DNA of 64,000 bases from Rhinopomastus cyanomelas (GCA_013400115.1 VXBP01002815.1:1674001-1738000); one strand, 5' to 3'; counted from the stretch's first letter, positions 11,571 through 21,985 are shown. Translations and numbers: made by a program. Notes: generated from the sequence alone by a model not told the origin.

Positions 11571-13639
11571 ACTCTGCTGGAAGGGCAAGAAAAACACCTC
11601 AACACAGGGTCTTGCTGGAGACCATCCTAATCCTACATCTCTGAGGCAAATGAGTCAGCAGTGCCCAGAGGATTAGTCAGGGCTCCACCAGGCTCCGGGA
11701 GAGGCTCTGGAGAGCAGGAGCTGTGGCGAGGTGGCCGCAGGGTGTTTGCTGGTTCACAGAGCCGAGAAAATCCCTCCCGTAATCCGGCAAATGCTGCCGG
11801 GATGAACCCGCTCGTGCCGGGAGCTGCGGGACCGCGGGGAGAGGCAGGACAAGGGGGAGAAGGTAAAGATACCTCGAGGAAGTCATTGCTTGGGTGAGGG
11901 ATGCTCTGCGGTCGGTGCTGCTGCACGTGAGGGTGCAGAGGGAGACTCTGGGATGGAGCTGGGTGTTTGGGGTGTCCCTCCTGCTGTGGGGACCAGGGGG
12001 TCTCACTGGAGCATTGGGCCCGGCAGGTTCTCGTGGCTCTCAAAGTGGGTCAAGCAGAAACTCCGGGAGCATCCAAGCTCACGCCAGCTACGTCAGAGCT
12101 GAATTATTCAGGGCCAGCTTGAAAAATTGAAAAGCCCAGCAGACCTCCAGGAGAGCCCAGCTTGCCCACCGTGCCCCATCAGAACCCGCATCCTCAGCTT
12201 GCCGGTGCCCCAGGAGAGCACCTGGGGCGAACAGTGTTGTTTGGGTCAAACGATGCCCTTGGGGATGGGGAAAGCAGAGAGAGCACTTGGAGAAGTTAAT
12301 CCTTGTGGATTCAACTCTCCGTGGACCTCCCCAGCCTTTGAAGCTGCAGCAGCTTCTGCAGGTCCCCCACAGCAGAAAGGAAACCTCCTCCTGTCCCCCT
12401 ACAAGGGGGGATGGAGGCATCGAGTGATTTCAGGCAGGAAGGTAAAAATCAGGGGCTTGTCCTTCGCCACGAGGCGCTTGGTGTCGCAGCAGCGCCGAGA
12501 CCAAGTGCGTTTGGGAGCGGGGGTGCTCCCCTGAGCTCGGTCGCTTTCACAAGACACCCAGCTCTGCATCTGGGGCTTCGGGGTGGGGGGAGCCAGCTCA
12601 GGGGGAGAATCCCTGTGCAAGAGGGTGAGTAACGCTGCCTGGCAGCGGGGCTTTGCCAGCGAGCTGTGAAAAGGCGAGTGCGCGTATGCTCCGGCTCATC
12701 CTGCTCCTTTGGTAGGGAGCCGACACCATCTGGGTGCCAACCCGTTGGGGGGGCATGGCCGGGGGACCCCTCACTAGTCACCCCGCTTTTCTTACAGGTT
12801 GCCTGGCGAAGGGTGATGGGGTCTGGTGCAGGGCAAGGGGACAGACCCCGAGAGTAGTGAGGCACTTTGAGGTTTTATAGAGGTGCTGCTGACTCCAGCC
12901 CAACCAACCCAACCCAAAGCAGCCTGGAGCATCCTCCCCGCACCAGTGCGCTGAGCTGTGCAGGTGCTCAGCGCAGGGGGAGCGGAGGAAGCTGAACACC
13001 CCCTGCCAGGGCTCGGGGCAGAGCTCAGCGCAGCGGTCTCGGTTGCTCTGAGCCAAACTCCAGTCAGTTCAGCCAAGGAGAAAAGATGGAAATTTCCACC
13101 TGGCCTGTTTTCCCCCCCTGAGCTGGGTTTGCAGGAGACCCTCTGCTCACCCCCGCTGCCGGCAGACGGGCGCCCGAGGCAGAGCGGTTCCTTTTGTCCC
13201 GAATTTCCTCATCCACCCCCCTCCCAGTGCAGGAGGCAGCGTTTATTGACTGTGTGAGATTGTAATTCACTGTCCAACGCGCTGCAGCCGCGGCCTGAGA
13301 GCAGGGGTGGGTCTTCAGCTCCCTTCTGCTGTCGCCATCCTCACATGCCCCAGCTCGATGGGAGGGGGCACCTGCTCTGTGTCCTCCCACCCCATTCTCG
13401 CTGTTCTGTGAGGAAAACCCAATGGACCCGTTTGTGCCTGCACCTTGGCCGGCTCGGGAGGGGTGGGGACACCCGTCCTCTCCCTGGACAGATGTCCCCA
13501 TCACCCCTATGCTGTTGGTTTTCTTTGTCCTCTGTTTGCACCCCTTGGTTTTGCTGGGGATGAGGGACCCCCCTGCACACTTGCTTCTCCCACAAGCTGG
13601 AGGATTGCCGAGTTCTGCTAGCCAGAGCTGCAACACAGC

Positions 13640-13905
13640 TGTCTGCCTGTCCATCCATCCATCCATCTGTTCTCCTTTTCTTCCATCCATCCAACCATCC
13701 TCCTGACCATCACTCTGTTCTTCTGTCCGTCTGTCCATCCAGCCATCCCTCTCTCTATTCTTTGTCCCTTCATCCATCCATCTAACCATTCTCCTAGCCA
13801 TTGCTTTATTCTTCCATCCATCCATCCTTCTCTCCCTCTCTCTGTTCTCTCTGTCCATCTGTAGGCCCCTCCATCCGTCCCTCTATTCTTCTGTCCATCC
13901 ATCCC
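13640..13905. repeat. Degenerate CCAT/TCCA array with ~95 bp higher-order period
   Basis: Runs of ccatccatcc are interspersed with ctgttctt/ctctctattct segments. The blocks at about 13684 and 13775 align (ccatccatc-aaccat-ctcct-gccat-tct-ttcttc), so the tetranucleotide sits in a longer degenerate unit. The long minus-strand frame here, rich in DGWMD words, is an artefact of the repeat. Confidence 0.85.
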
Positions 13906-14013
13906 CCCACCCCCAGGCCAGATGTTGCCGACCCCCCTCACGCCAAACCCCCGGGGAGGGTGGGACTGTCCCTGTCCCCCAGCTCCTGGCTGGAATGACC
14001 GGACCTTCTACCT

Positions 14014-14019
14014 AATAAA
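14014..14019 (+). terminator. AATAAA just upstream of the CpG island
   Basis: The motif cctaataaatctctctgaga lies immediately before the CpG-rich block at 14040. It could be a chance hexamer. If it is used, a + strand transcript would end here just ahead of the SLC29A4 promoter. Nothing else supports use. Confidence 0.15.
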
Positions 14020-14039
14020 TCTCTCTGAGATTAGCTCCA

Positions 14040-14438
14040 GCCCCCGTCCCCGTCCCAGAGGCGGTGCCTGTGGGCAGCACCTATAGGCGGATCCTATAGC
14101 CGGGGGGATGAAGGGGCTCCCTTCGGCGGGAGGGGCTCTCCCGCAGCTCTGTTGCCCCCGGCCCGGGGTTGAGGGCGGGGAAGAGGGGGGGAAGCCGCTG
14201 CTCCCCGGCTCCCGGTGCAGGGCTGGGGGTGTCTGGGGAAAGAGGTGGGGGTGTAGCGGAGGAGGAGTGACGGGGAGGCCGGGGGCAGGGCTGGGGACGC
14301 CCCTGCTCCTCGCTCGCAGCCGCCCCGCTCCGCTCCTCCCGCTCCCGCCCCCCCCAGCTCCCCCGGGAATGGCGGGGCCGGGGGCCGAGCGGGGTTGAGC
14401 GGGGTCGGGCAGCGCCGGAGCCGCCGCTGCAGAAGGAG
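14040..14438 (+). promoter_or_regulatory. SLC29A4: CpG island: probable SLC29A4 promoter and non-coding exon 1
   Basis: The block is very GC- and CpG-rich, with repeated CCCGCCCC/GGGGCGG-type Sp1-like words and no TATA box seen. It ends at 14438 in a consensus donor (gcagaaggag followed by gtaagagcc). The next strong + strand acceptor that leads into coding sequence is at 16692, just before the SLC29A4 ATG. I infer that a 5' non-coding exon ends at 14438 and is spliced to 16693. The transcription start inside the block is not determined. Confidence 0.55.
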
Positions 14439-14504
14439 GTAAGAGCCGGCGCCGACCTGTTGTTGAGCCCCCTCCCGAGACCCCAGGACCATCCCTCAGA
14501 CCCG

Positions 14505-14720
14505 GACATCGCTGCCGCCAGCCCTGAGCATCTTGCCCCTGGCCCCGAGCATCTCCTCCGCCAGTCCTGATCACCTCCCTCCCGCAGCCCCGAGCATCCT
14601 CCTCCCAGCTCCGAGCATCTTCCCCTGGCCTTGAGCATCTCCCCCCAGCCCCGAACATTCCCCCCTCCCCAGGCCGTCAGCATCCCCCTGCCAAGCCCCG
14701 AGCATCTCCTTCCCTGGTCA
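14505..14720. repeat. Degenerate minisatellite with cccgagcatc units
   Basis: The words ccctgagcatcttgccc, cccgagcatctcctccg, cccgagcatcctcctcc, tccgagcatcttcccc, cttgagcatctcccc, cccgaacattccccc, gtcagcatccccctg and cccgagcatctccttcc recur every 22-35 bp. The array is in the presumed first intron of SLC29A4, right after exon 1, and is built on a word shared with the 5940-6250 array. Confidence 0.7.
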
Positions 14721-16692
14721 CGGAGATGTCTCCCCGCTGCCTCCAGCGCGGAGCCCGGGGAGAGGGGATCGATTTCCCCCCCGGTTTTTGCAACTTCGCC
14801 GCTCGCAAGATGTCGGGGACCCTTTCCGCCGGAGCAAAAATCGTTTGTTTACCCCCACGGAGTCGGGGAGGGGGGGAAGCGGGTGTCTGAAATACCAGAG
14901 GGTCTGCGGTACCAGCGGGGGTCTGCAGTACCCGGAGAGGTTCGCGGTACCCGGGGGTCGCCAGGCACTGGGGTCCCCTCTTGTGCGCAGCCCTGCTCCC
15001 TCCCCTCCCTCCCTGCATCCAGAGGTGGCCCAAACCGCCCCTTCCCTGAGCGAACGTTGTGAATCCAAAGGAAGAGGGAAGATGTGATTTATGGCGGCGG
15101 GGGATGCTCTGAGGGAGATGCGGGGCGGGTGCTGGGGCTGCTCCAGCAGAGCCTCCAACCCGCAGGCGGGGACCCCCCAAGAAGTTTGGGTCACAGCACG
15201 GTCGGGGTGTGTTGTTTGCTCTGTGTAAAGCTGCTCCGAGCTGGGCTCTTCCGGGCTCGTAGGATTCTCTGGAAACCTTCACGGAGGGAAAACGTGTGAT
15301 CTGCCTCCCCCAGCCGTAGAGTGAAATCAGCGGCGCAGCCCGGAGGAAACTAGTTGAGCAATTAGGAGGAGAGGAAACGGCCTCAAGTTGTGCCAGAGGC
15401 GGGTTAGGTTGGCCCTAAGGAGCAGTCCCTTCCCGGAAAGGGTTCCCCAGGCCTGGCTCAGGCTGCCCAGGACAGTGGTGGAACCTCCATGTCTGGAGGG
15501 ACTGGTGGAGATGTGGGGTGAGGGACAGGGGCTAGTGGGGACCTGCCTGTGCTGGGAGAACGGTTGGACTCGATGGGCTTAAAGGTCTCTTCCATCCCAA
15601 ATGATTCTGTGATCCCGTGTTCTCCTGCTGGGATCTCTGCTGTGGAAAAACCCTGCCACAGGCTCTCCCAGCATCCCAGGAGATGCTTCCTGCTGGGTTC
15701 TGTTGCTTGGGGTGGGCCAGGCACAGGAGGGTGCTCGGTGCAGGGGATCTCAGCCAGCTCCTCGGTGAGAAATAGCACAGAGCTGGGTCCTGGCCAAAAC
15801 CCAGGGCCCCCCTCCCCAGCATCAAACCCATCCTGGCAGCCTGGGAGATGCTGGAAAAGCCTCTCTGCTCCTGCAGACGCTGCATCTGGCTGGGAGATGA
15901 GGAATCGCTGTCACTGATTGTTCCTCCCTTGCCTGCCTCTACCTACCGCCTTATCTCACCCCACCAGCCTGCTGGGGCTTGGCACGGGGGTGAGCTGGCA
16001 TCCAGCAGCTGGCACCAGCAGTAGAAGGATGGCCCCAGAGGGATGAGCCACGTTCTGGGTGGCCTTGGCAGGGTCACCGAGGGATGCCAGGCATTTGGGG
16101 AGCATTTTGGGTGGGTGCTCTTGAGGGAGCAGCTGCTGTGGGGGCTCTCTGAACATCTCCCTGCTACTCCACAGCCCCTGAGAGCAGCAGATCCAAACTC
16201 TCCCCCTAAAATCCAGGTCACATCCCACCATCTCCCTGTAAAGGCCGCAGGAGGGTCTCTGCCCCAGCCCCAGGCTGCAGAGGCGCTGAAGAAGAGCCCG
16301 AAGCAGCGGAAGCGTGTGGAGCCCGGCACAGCCAGGGCTTCGTGCGGCAGCAGGATCTTCCCTCCGTGGGTGGTTGTCACCCGTTAATTTCTCTAATTGC
16401 TTTTGGAAATCGCAGTGGTGTTTGGCAGCTGGAGCATCCCAGTGAGGCACTGGGCTGGGCACCGTGCCCTGGTGATGGCTCACAGAGACCCCCCTCCCTG
16501 ATCACCAGTCACTACCCCAAACCCATGGCTTGAGGGACCCCACTGGCCTTGGGGGAAGCATCTTTGGTGGGAGAACACACAAGCAGCAGCAGCAGCCACC
16601 CACAGGCCCTTGTGTCACCCGAGTGTCCCTTGCAGACCCCTGGCATCACACTTCCAGCGTCCGCCCGGGGCTGTCACCACTCTCCCTCCCAG
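14721..16692 (+). other. Presumed first intron of SLC29A4 (3' part)
   Basis: It begins with CpG-rich sequence to about 15150, continuing the promoter island, then holds a CR1 copy (15365-15617). The rest is ordinary GC-rich intron DNA with no exon I can support. It ends in the acceptor tract cactctccctcccag at 16692. Confidence 0.45.
15365..15617 (+). mobile_element. CR1 3' fragment (sense +) in presumed SLC29A4 intron 1
   Basis: It contains acggcctcaagttgtgccag, ttccccaggcctggctcagg, ggttggactcgatgggctta and aaggtctcttccatcccaaa, then ends atgattctgtgatccc. This is a sense CR1 of about 250 bp. Confidence 0.88.
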
Positions 16693-16705
16693 GTTGGCAG
16701 CCACC

Positions 16706-16865
16706 ATGGGCTCGGTGGGAGCCGAGCGCTTCAAGGAGCTGAGCCCGGCCGGGACGCCGGAGGGGAACGTGGTGATGAGCTTCAGCTTCGACAGCTACCA
16801 GCTGGAGGAGGACGAGCTGCAGCGGGCCAGCCAGGCCAAGGGCATCCTCACCTTCATGGAGCCGG
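16706..16865 (+). CDS. SLC29A4: SLC29A4 coding exon 1
   Basis: It encodes residues 1-53, the cytoplasmic N-terminus. The ATG at 16706 sits in a strong Kozak context (gccaccATGG), and the exon opens at 16693 after a CCCTCCCAG acceptor. The peptide VVMSFSFDSYQLEE matches the vertebrate PMAT N-terminus. It ends in phase 1 at CCGG|GTGAGG. Confidence 0.95.
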
Positions 16866-19800
16866 GTGAGGACGGGCACCGCTCTGACCCGCAGCCAGGA
16901 GCTGCAGCTCCCTGCTGGCTTCCAACCCACTTTGGGAGCTTCTCGAGATGGCTTTTATGGCCACAAATGGCCTCAAATGCCCTGGAAGAGCCTTTTCCCC
17001 TGCTGTCAGCCTACAGCTTCCCCCTTCCCCTGCAGGGCTGTGGGGTGGGTGCTCCTGGGGTTTGCCCCAGCCCCGCTGCACATCCCAGGGCCTTCCTGGA
17101 CACCTCTGAGCCCTTCCTGCTCTCCTCAGCTCTGGCTGCCCCCTGCACCGCGGGGCTCCGGGTTATCCGGCTGCGATGAAAACTCATCAGCCCCAAGCCC
17201 CGGGAGCTTTCCTGCCTCCTGGGGCTCCCGCTGAACCCCATTATTGAGGGCAGGGGCTCGTTGGGGACGTTTCATCTGTGGTAGCCGCAGGGCTGCTTGG
17301 CCCAGGGTGGGAGCTCTCCTCGTTTGCCATAAAGGATGTGGAAGCAGCAGTCACCACCCCAAGCCCCCCGGGTCCTGCTCTCATGGCTTTTTCTCCCCTT
17401 TTTTGGGGCAGTTGCTGATGATCCCGAGCCCCAGGACCGATACCATGGGATTTACTTTGCCATGCTGCTGGCTGGGGTGGGCTTCCTCTTGCCCTACAAC
17501 AGCTTCATCACCGACGTGGACTACCTGCACCATAAATACCCAGGTAGGTGGCCAGCAGCCAGAGCACATCCCAGCCTCCCCGCAGCCGGGGAGAGCTCGG
17601 CCCCGCTTCCAGGGGAGCCAGACCCCTGCCACCCCCCATCCCCTGCCTCTGCGCAGGGACCTCCATCGTCTTCGACATGAGCCTCACCTACATCCTGGTG
17701 GCCTTGGTGGCCGTCATCCTCAACAACGCGCTGGTGGAGCTGCTGAGCCTGCACACCCGGATCTCTGTGGGTGAGTGGGGGTGTCGTCGTGTTCCTGGGC
17801 AGCGCAGGCCCCCCCAACCCCACCCCAGCACCCACCTCCATCTCCTACCCACAGGATACCTCTTCTCCCTGGGGCCCCTGCTCTTCGTCAGCATCTGTGA
17901 CGTCTGGCTGGAGCTCTTCAGCCGCAGACAAGCCTACGCCATCAACCTGGTTGCTGTCGGGGTGGTGGCCTTTGGCTGCACAGGTATGCGGGCTGGGGGC
18001 TGGCCCTGGGCCACTGGCAGCCCCTCAGGCTGGCTGGGGAAACAGCCCCATCCCCAAGAGATGCGGTAACCTCTGGTTGCTGCAAGCTGATCCTCATGCT
18101 CCTGCTCCATTCTGTCCAGGGGACAGCAGTATGGGACTGGTCAGGGGCACCAGTACCAACCCATGCGTTGGTCCCATACAGTCTCCTTCACTGGAGATGT
18201 TTAAGACCCTCCTGGACGTGTTCCTTGGTCGAGGTGATCCTGCTCTGGCAGGGGGATTGGACTCGATGGTCTTTCGAGGTCCCTTCCAATCCATAATGAC
18301 TCTGTGATTCTATGATTCCTCTGATCTGGGCCACCATGGTGGCTTCCTGAACCCCCACAACCCGGTGGCCACTCGGTGGGAACAGCCACCATGGGGCATC
18401 TAGGGAGATGCAGGGGGTCCCACGCCCTCTGCTTTAGGGACCGGGAAGCTTCGGGTGCTGCAGCTCGGTGGGTGGCCCAGCACGTGGGCTCCCACTGGGG
18501 TGTCTCCCCGCTGCCCGGTGGTTCGGCTGTGGCAATAATCCCTCCTTCTCCCCTCGGCACATCCCTCCTGAAGTGCAGCAATCCAGCTTCTACGGCTACA
18601 CGGGGCTGCTGCCCAAGCGCTACACGCAGGGCGTGATGACGGGAGAGAGTAAGTACCTGCACGTGCTGCCCGTGTGCTGCTGGCACGGGGTGGGGACCCT
18701 CCCCTGCCCGCTCCCGGGGTCCCAGTGAGCCCCAGTACAGCGGGGCTCAGCGGGACCGGCTGTTCCCCGTCGCCAGGCACCGCCGGGGTCATCATCTCGC
18801 TCAGCCGCATCTTCACCAAGCTGCTGCTCTCGGACGAGAGGGAGAACACGGTCATCTTCTTCTTCATCTCCATCGGCATGGAGCTGACCTGCTTCATCCT
18901 GCACCTCCTGGTGAAGCGCACCCGCTTCGTCCGCTACTACACCGCCTGCTCCCGCAAGGGTGCCCCCGACAGCCGGGCTCCCGCCCCGCACGGGACCGGC
19001 TACCGCGTCCACCACGATGTCACCGCCGAGGACGTTCGCTTTGTAAGCCCGGGGGTGGGTGCCCCCAGGGCCCGCTGGGCTCTCGCGTGGCCCCGGGGCT
19101 CAGCGCGGCTGTCGCGTGTCCCCCTGCCCAGGAGAACCGGCAGCGGGAGGCGCCGAGCTCCCCGCGGGGCAGCCCAGGCCCCGAAGCGGAGCTGGCTGGC
19201 AGCGGCACCTACGTGCGCTTCGACGTCCCGCGGCCCAGGATCAAGAGGAGCTGGCCCAGTTTCAAAGGTGGGTGGTGGGCTCGTTGGGGGGCAGATCGAG
19301 CAACTGGTAGCCCAGGGCTTTGGGGAAGGGGCTCAGTGTGCCCGAAACACGGGGCAACCTTGTCTTCAGAAGCCGCTCTTGGGGTGCCAGGGGAGAGCTG
19401 CGGGCTGTGGCTGACGTCTGCTGCCCACCCCTGGCAGACATGCTGCTCCACCGCTACGTGGTGGCCCGGCTCATCTGGGCCCACATGCTCTCCATCGCCA
19501 TGACCTACTTCATCACGCTGTGCCTCTTTCCCGGGCTCGAGTCGGAGATCCACAACTGCACGCTGGGGGAGTGGCTGCCCATCCTCATCATGGCCATCTT
19601 CAACCTCTCCGACTTCGTGGGCAAGGTAGGACCGAGGCCGGCGACCCGACCTGCTGCGGGGCTGCCGCCTTTCTGGGTCCCCTTTGGAAGCCGCTGGGCT
19701 CCACCGAGGGTCAGCTGCACCCCGTGGGTATCTAACCAGCGTGAGGTCGCTCACCATCATTGCTGGAGTCGGGTTGAGTGCTTCCATCAGCTCATCTGCT

Positions 19801-20322
19801 CCTCACTGACCCGTTTGGGGCAGCCTCACTAGCCCAGCGCGGTCTCTGCCCCCTCCGCTGCAGATCCTGGCTGCCCTGCCCTACGACTGGAGAGGGACCC
19901 ACCTCCTCGTCTACTCCTGCCTCCGCGTGGTCTTCATCCCTCTGTTCATCATGTGTGTCTACCCCAGCGGGAGGCCGACCTTCAGCCACCCCGCGTGGCC
20001 CTGCATCTTCTCCCTCCTCATGGGCATCACCAACGGCTACTTCGGCAGCGTCCCCATGATCCTGGCCGCCGGCAGAGTGAGCCCCGAGCAGCGGGAGCTG
20101 GCAGGTAGGACCCAGCCCTCCAGGGAAGCGGCCGTGGGGTGGCCACAGCAGCCTGACGCCGCCATCTCCCCTCCCGCAGGGAACACCATGACCGTGTCCT
20201 ACATGACGGGCTTGACGCTGGGCTCGGCCGTGGCCTATTTCGCCTACAGCCTCACCAGTACCTCCCACAGCACCTGTTTCTACACCGAGATCTCCAACGG
20301 CTCCTTTACGTCGGGCTACTGA
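16706..20322 (+). CDS. SLC29A4: Plasma membrane monoamine transporter (ENT4/PMAT), whole gene
   Basis: Ten coding exons (16706-16865, 17412-17543, 17657-17770, 17855-17983, 18574-18648, 18777-19042, 19132-19267, 19438-19625, 19864-20104, 20180-20322) total 1,584 nt and encode 527 residues; the human protein has 530. The protein is an equilibrative nucleoside transporter family member that carries organic cations (serotonin, dopamine, MPP+) in a membrane-potential- and pH-sensitive way. I see eleven hydrophobic spans: about residues 67-87, 103-125, 137-155, 160-178, 195-220, 227-250, then after a long charged cytoplasmic loop (about 251-340) 343-370, 382-405, 417-438, 447-471 and 483-507. Family signatures include GVGFLLPYNSFI in TM1 and LMGITNGYFGSVPM in TM10. 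The Glu of the TGES motif in TM5 (residue 203, aligning with human E206) is the cation-selectivity residue and is present. All splice sites are GT-AG and all phases agree. The gene looks intact. Confidence 0.96.
17412..17543 (+). CDS. SLC29A4: SLC29A4 coding exon 2
   Basis: The acceptor is ttttggggcag. It encodes TM1 and the start of the first extracellular loop (DRYHGIYFAMLLAGVGFLLP, then YNSFITDVDYLHHKYP), the most conserved ENT signature. It ends in phase 1 at CCCAG|GTAGGT. Confidence 0.96.
17657..17770 (+). CDS. SLC29A4: SLC29A4 coding exon 3
   Basis: It encodes GTSIVFDMSLTYILVALVAV and the rest of TM2 with the LLSLHTRISV loop. The preceding intron is only 113 bp and the following one 84 bp, very compact for a vertebrate. 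Confidence 0.96.
17855..17983 (+). CDS. SLC29A4: SLC29A4 coding exon 4
   Basis: It encodes TM3 and TM4 (GYLFSLGPLLFVSICDVWLE, then AYAINLVAVGVVAFGCT). The donor is CACAG|GTATGC. The following intron (17984-18573) carries a sense CR1 copy. Confidence 0.96.
18170..18320 (+). mobile_element. CR1 3' fragment (sense +) in SLC29A4 intron 4
   Basis: It contains ctggagatgtttaagaccct, gggggattggactcgatggt and cgaggtcccttccaatccat, then ends in the octamer pair gactctgtgattctatgatt. It lies 250 bp upstream of coding exon 5 and does not disturb the reading frame. Confidence 0.9.
18574..18648 (+). CDS. SLC29A4: SLC29A4 coding exon 5
   Basis: It encodes VQQSSFYGYTGLLPKRYTQG and VMTGE, including the TM5 glutamate needed for organic-cation transport in PMAT. 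The acceptor is AAG (cctcctgaag), weaker than CAG. The donor is GAGA|GTAAGT. Confidence 0.94.
18777..19042 (+). CDS. SLC29A4: SLC29A4 coding exon 6
   Basis: It encodes the rest of TM5, TM6 (NTVIFFFISIGMELTCFILH) and the first half of the large cytoplasmic loop (YRVHHDVTAEDVRF). It ends in phase 0 at GCTTT|GTAAGC. Confidence 0.95.
19132..19267 (+). CDS. SLC29A4: SLC29A4 coding exon 7
   Basis: It encodes the second half of the cytoplasmic TM6-TM7 loop. The first part (ENRQREAPSSPRGSPGPE) is the least conserved part of the protein. The end (TYVRFDVPRPRIKRSWPSFK) is clearly PMAT. The preceding intron is 89 bp. Confidence 0.94.
19438..19625 (+). CDS. SLC29A4: SLC29A4 coding exon 8
   Basis: It encodes TM7 and TM8 (HRYVVARLIWAHMLSIAMTY, then GEWLPILIMAIFNLSDFVGK). 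It ends in phase 0 at GGCAAG|GTAGG. Confidence 0.96.
19864..20104 (+). CDS. SLC29A4: SLC29A4 coding exon 9
   Basis: It encodes TM9 and TM10 (CLRVVFIPLFIMCVYPSGRP, then SLLMGITNGYFGSVPMILAA) and the loop ending SPEQRELA. The following intron is only 75 bp. Confidence 0.96.
20180..20322 (+). CDS. SLC29A4: SLC29A4 coding exon 10 with stop
   Basis: It encodes TM11 (GNTMTVSYMTGLTLGSAVAY) and the extracellular C-terminus with an N-glycosylation-type NGS sequon. The stop TGA is at 20320-20322. The 3' UTR continues to the right. Confidence 0.96.
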
Positions 20323-21324
20323 GCCCTGGGGCGGGGTGATGGGGACGAGGTGGGACCCGCTTCCCACGGTGGTCTCCACCGCCCCACGTGGCCCGTGACC
20401 CTCCTTGGGGAGGGAGCCAGGGAGCTGCCACGGGGCAGGCAGGGACTGGCACCCCGTGGGCTGTGCAACACGGGACCGCTGCTTCTCGGGGTGACATCCC
20501 TTCCCCATCCTGGGGGACTGTCCCATTGCTTTTGGGGAGGGGGTTCCCCATCAGCCTCATGTGGGTCTCCGGTGGAGGTGGGGTGGGGAGAGGGGGTCTT
20601 CTCCACCAAGCTGTTGCCAGGAGGGAAGAAAATACTGCCAAGTCCCAGAGGACCAGGAGGAGGGTGGTGGAGGGCTGGTGAGGAAGATGAGGAAGGGAAC
20701 CCTCCTTCAGCCCCCAGGGGCTCCGCGAAGGTGGTGCCGCAGGTTCTCGCTGAGAACGGCTGGAAGTCACGATCCCTCCCCAAAAGGGACCCCGATCTCT
20801 TCTGCTGGGTGGAAAGAACAGCTCTTGGTTTTTTGGTCTGTGGGTCTGCCCCATCACCTGTGAGGCAGACAGGGTGGGTGTCGAGACCCTGGGGGCCACT
20901 GCTGGGCTCCAGGAGGTTTTGGAGGGACATCACAGGCAGAAAGGTCTTTGCAGCAGGGCCAGGTCGGAGGCACTTGGGTGCCGATGGTGATGGGATGGGC
21001 TGGCAACGCACACAGGGTGTCCTGTGGGGTCCTGGGGTGCCCCTTGTGCTGCTGCTCCTCGTCCTCAGGGTCCCCTGAGACCTCTGGCAGCCTGCAAACT
21101 GCAGCAGCTCTGGGCAGCAAGAGGGAGAGGGACTGGGCTGAGCAGAGCAGAAGGTGCCGACAGCACAGGCTGCAGCTTCAGGGGACTGGCTGCACCTTGC
21201 TGGGCCAGGATCCAGAAGCTTCCACCTCCTAAGGGAGAGAAGCCCAAGGCTGGAAGGAGCAGGAGGCAGCAGGTGCCCCTCACCCAGTCCCACCAGCCCC
21301 AGAGGGTGTCACCATGCCGAGCTC

Positions 21325-21565
21325 TGGGCTGGCTGAAGTGCAGCTGGAACAGAGGAGGTTCCACACTGAGGAACTTCTTCTCCGTGAGGGTGACGGAGCC
21401 CTGGAAGGGGCTGCCCAGTGGGGTTGTGGAGTCTCCTTCTCTGGAGACATTTAAAACCCACCTGGCCATGTTCCTGCACAACTTGATGTAGGAGATCCTG
21501 CTGTGGCAGGGGGATTGGACTGGATGATCCTTCGAGGTCCCTTCGAATCCCTCATCATCCCCTGC
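21325..21565 (+). mobile_element. CR1 3' fragment (sense +)
   Basis: It contains ctggaacagaggaggttcca, ctgaggaacttcttctccgt, tctctggagacatttaaaac, gggggattggactggatgat and cgaggtcccttcgaatccct. The terminal octamers have decayed. Confidence 0.9.
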
Positions 21566-21684
21566 AGGGGCTCAGGGTACAGGAGCTGCCATCAGCGTGA
21601 GCCTGGGGAGAACGACTCAGCTCTGGGACAGCCTGAAGGACAGCTGGGGCTCTGAGTGACCTTCTTGCTCTCTACCTGAAAGGA

Positions 21685-21985
21685 GGTTGTGGTGAGGCTG
21701 CTGCTGCTCTCTTCTCCCAAATTCCTAATGATAGGACGAGGGGAAATGGCCTCAAGTTGCATCAGGGGAGGTTTAGACTGGACCTGAGGAAGAAGTTCTT
21801 TGCTGGGAGAGTGTCTGGGCACTGGAACAGGCTGCCCAGGGAGGGGGTAGAGTCCCCAGACCCTGGAGGGGTTTAAAACCCAAGCAGCTGGAGCACTTGA
21901 GGCCATGGTCTAGGGGTTAGGGAGCTGTTGGACTGAGGGCTGGGCTTGGTGGTCCTGGAGGTCCTCTCCAGCCAGGATGACTCTG
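21685..21985 (+). mobile_element. CR1 3' fragment (sense +), second copy
   Basis: It contains aatggcctcaagttgcatca, aggtttagactggacctgag, actggaacaggctgcccagg and tggaggtcctctccagccag. It lies about 120 bp after the preceding copy in the same orientation. The 3' terminus is degenerate. Confidence 0.88.

Larger units (their letters stand above)
8816..14000. other. Intergenic stretch upstream of SLC29A4
   Basis: I recognise no coding exon. The stretch holds three CR1 copies in minus orientation, a CCAT-type array (13640-13905) and several AT-rich islands inside GC-rich DNA that are candidate regulatory elements (9000-9330, 10220-10350, 10570-10800, 12050-12135, 13230-13270). The open frames in between carry no domain signature and no phase-compatible splice pattern. 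Confidence 0.5.

Noticed and set aside
13064..13858. 264-codon minus-strand frame rich in DGWMD-type words
   Set aside because: Created by the CCAT/TCCA repeat array and flanking GC-rich DNA.
20316..21293. 325-codon minus-strand frame downstream of SLC29A4
   Set aside because: GC-rich frame without recognisable domain, and composition matches its non-coding surroundings.
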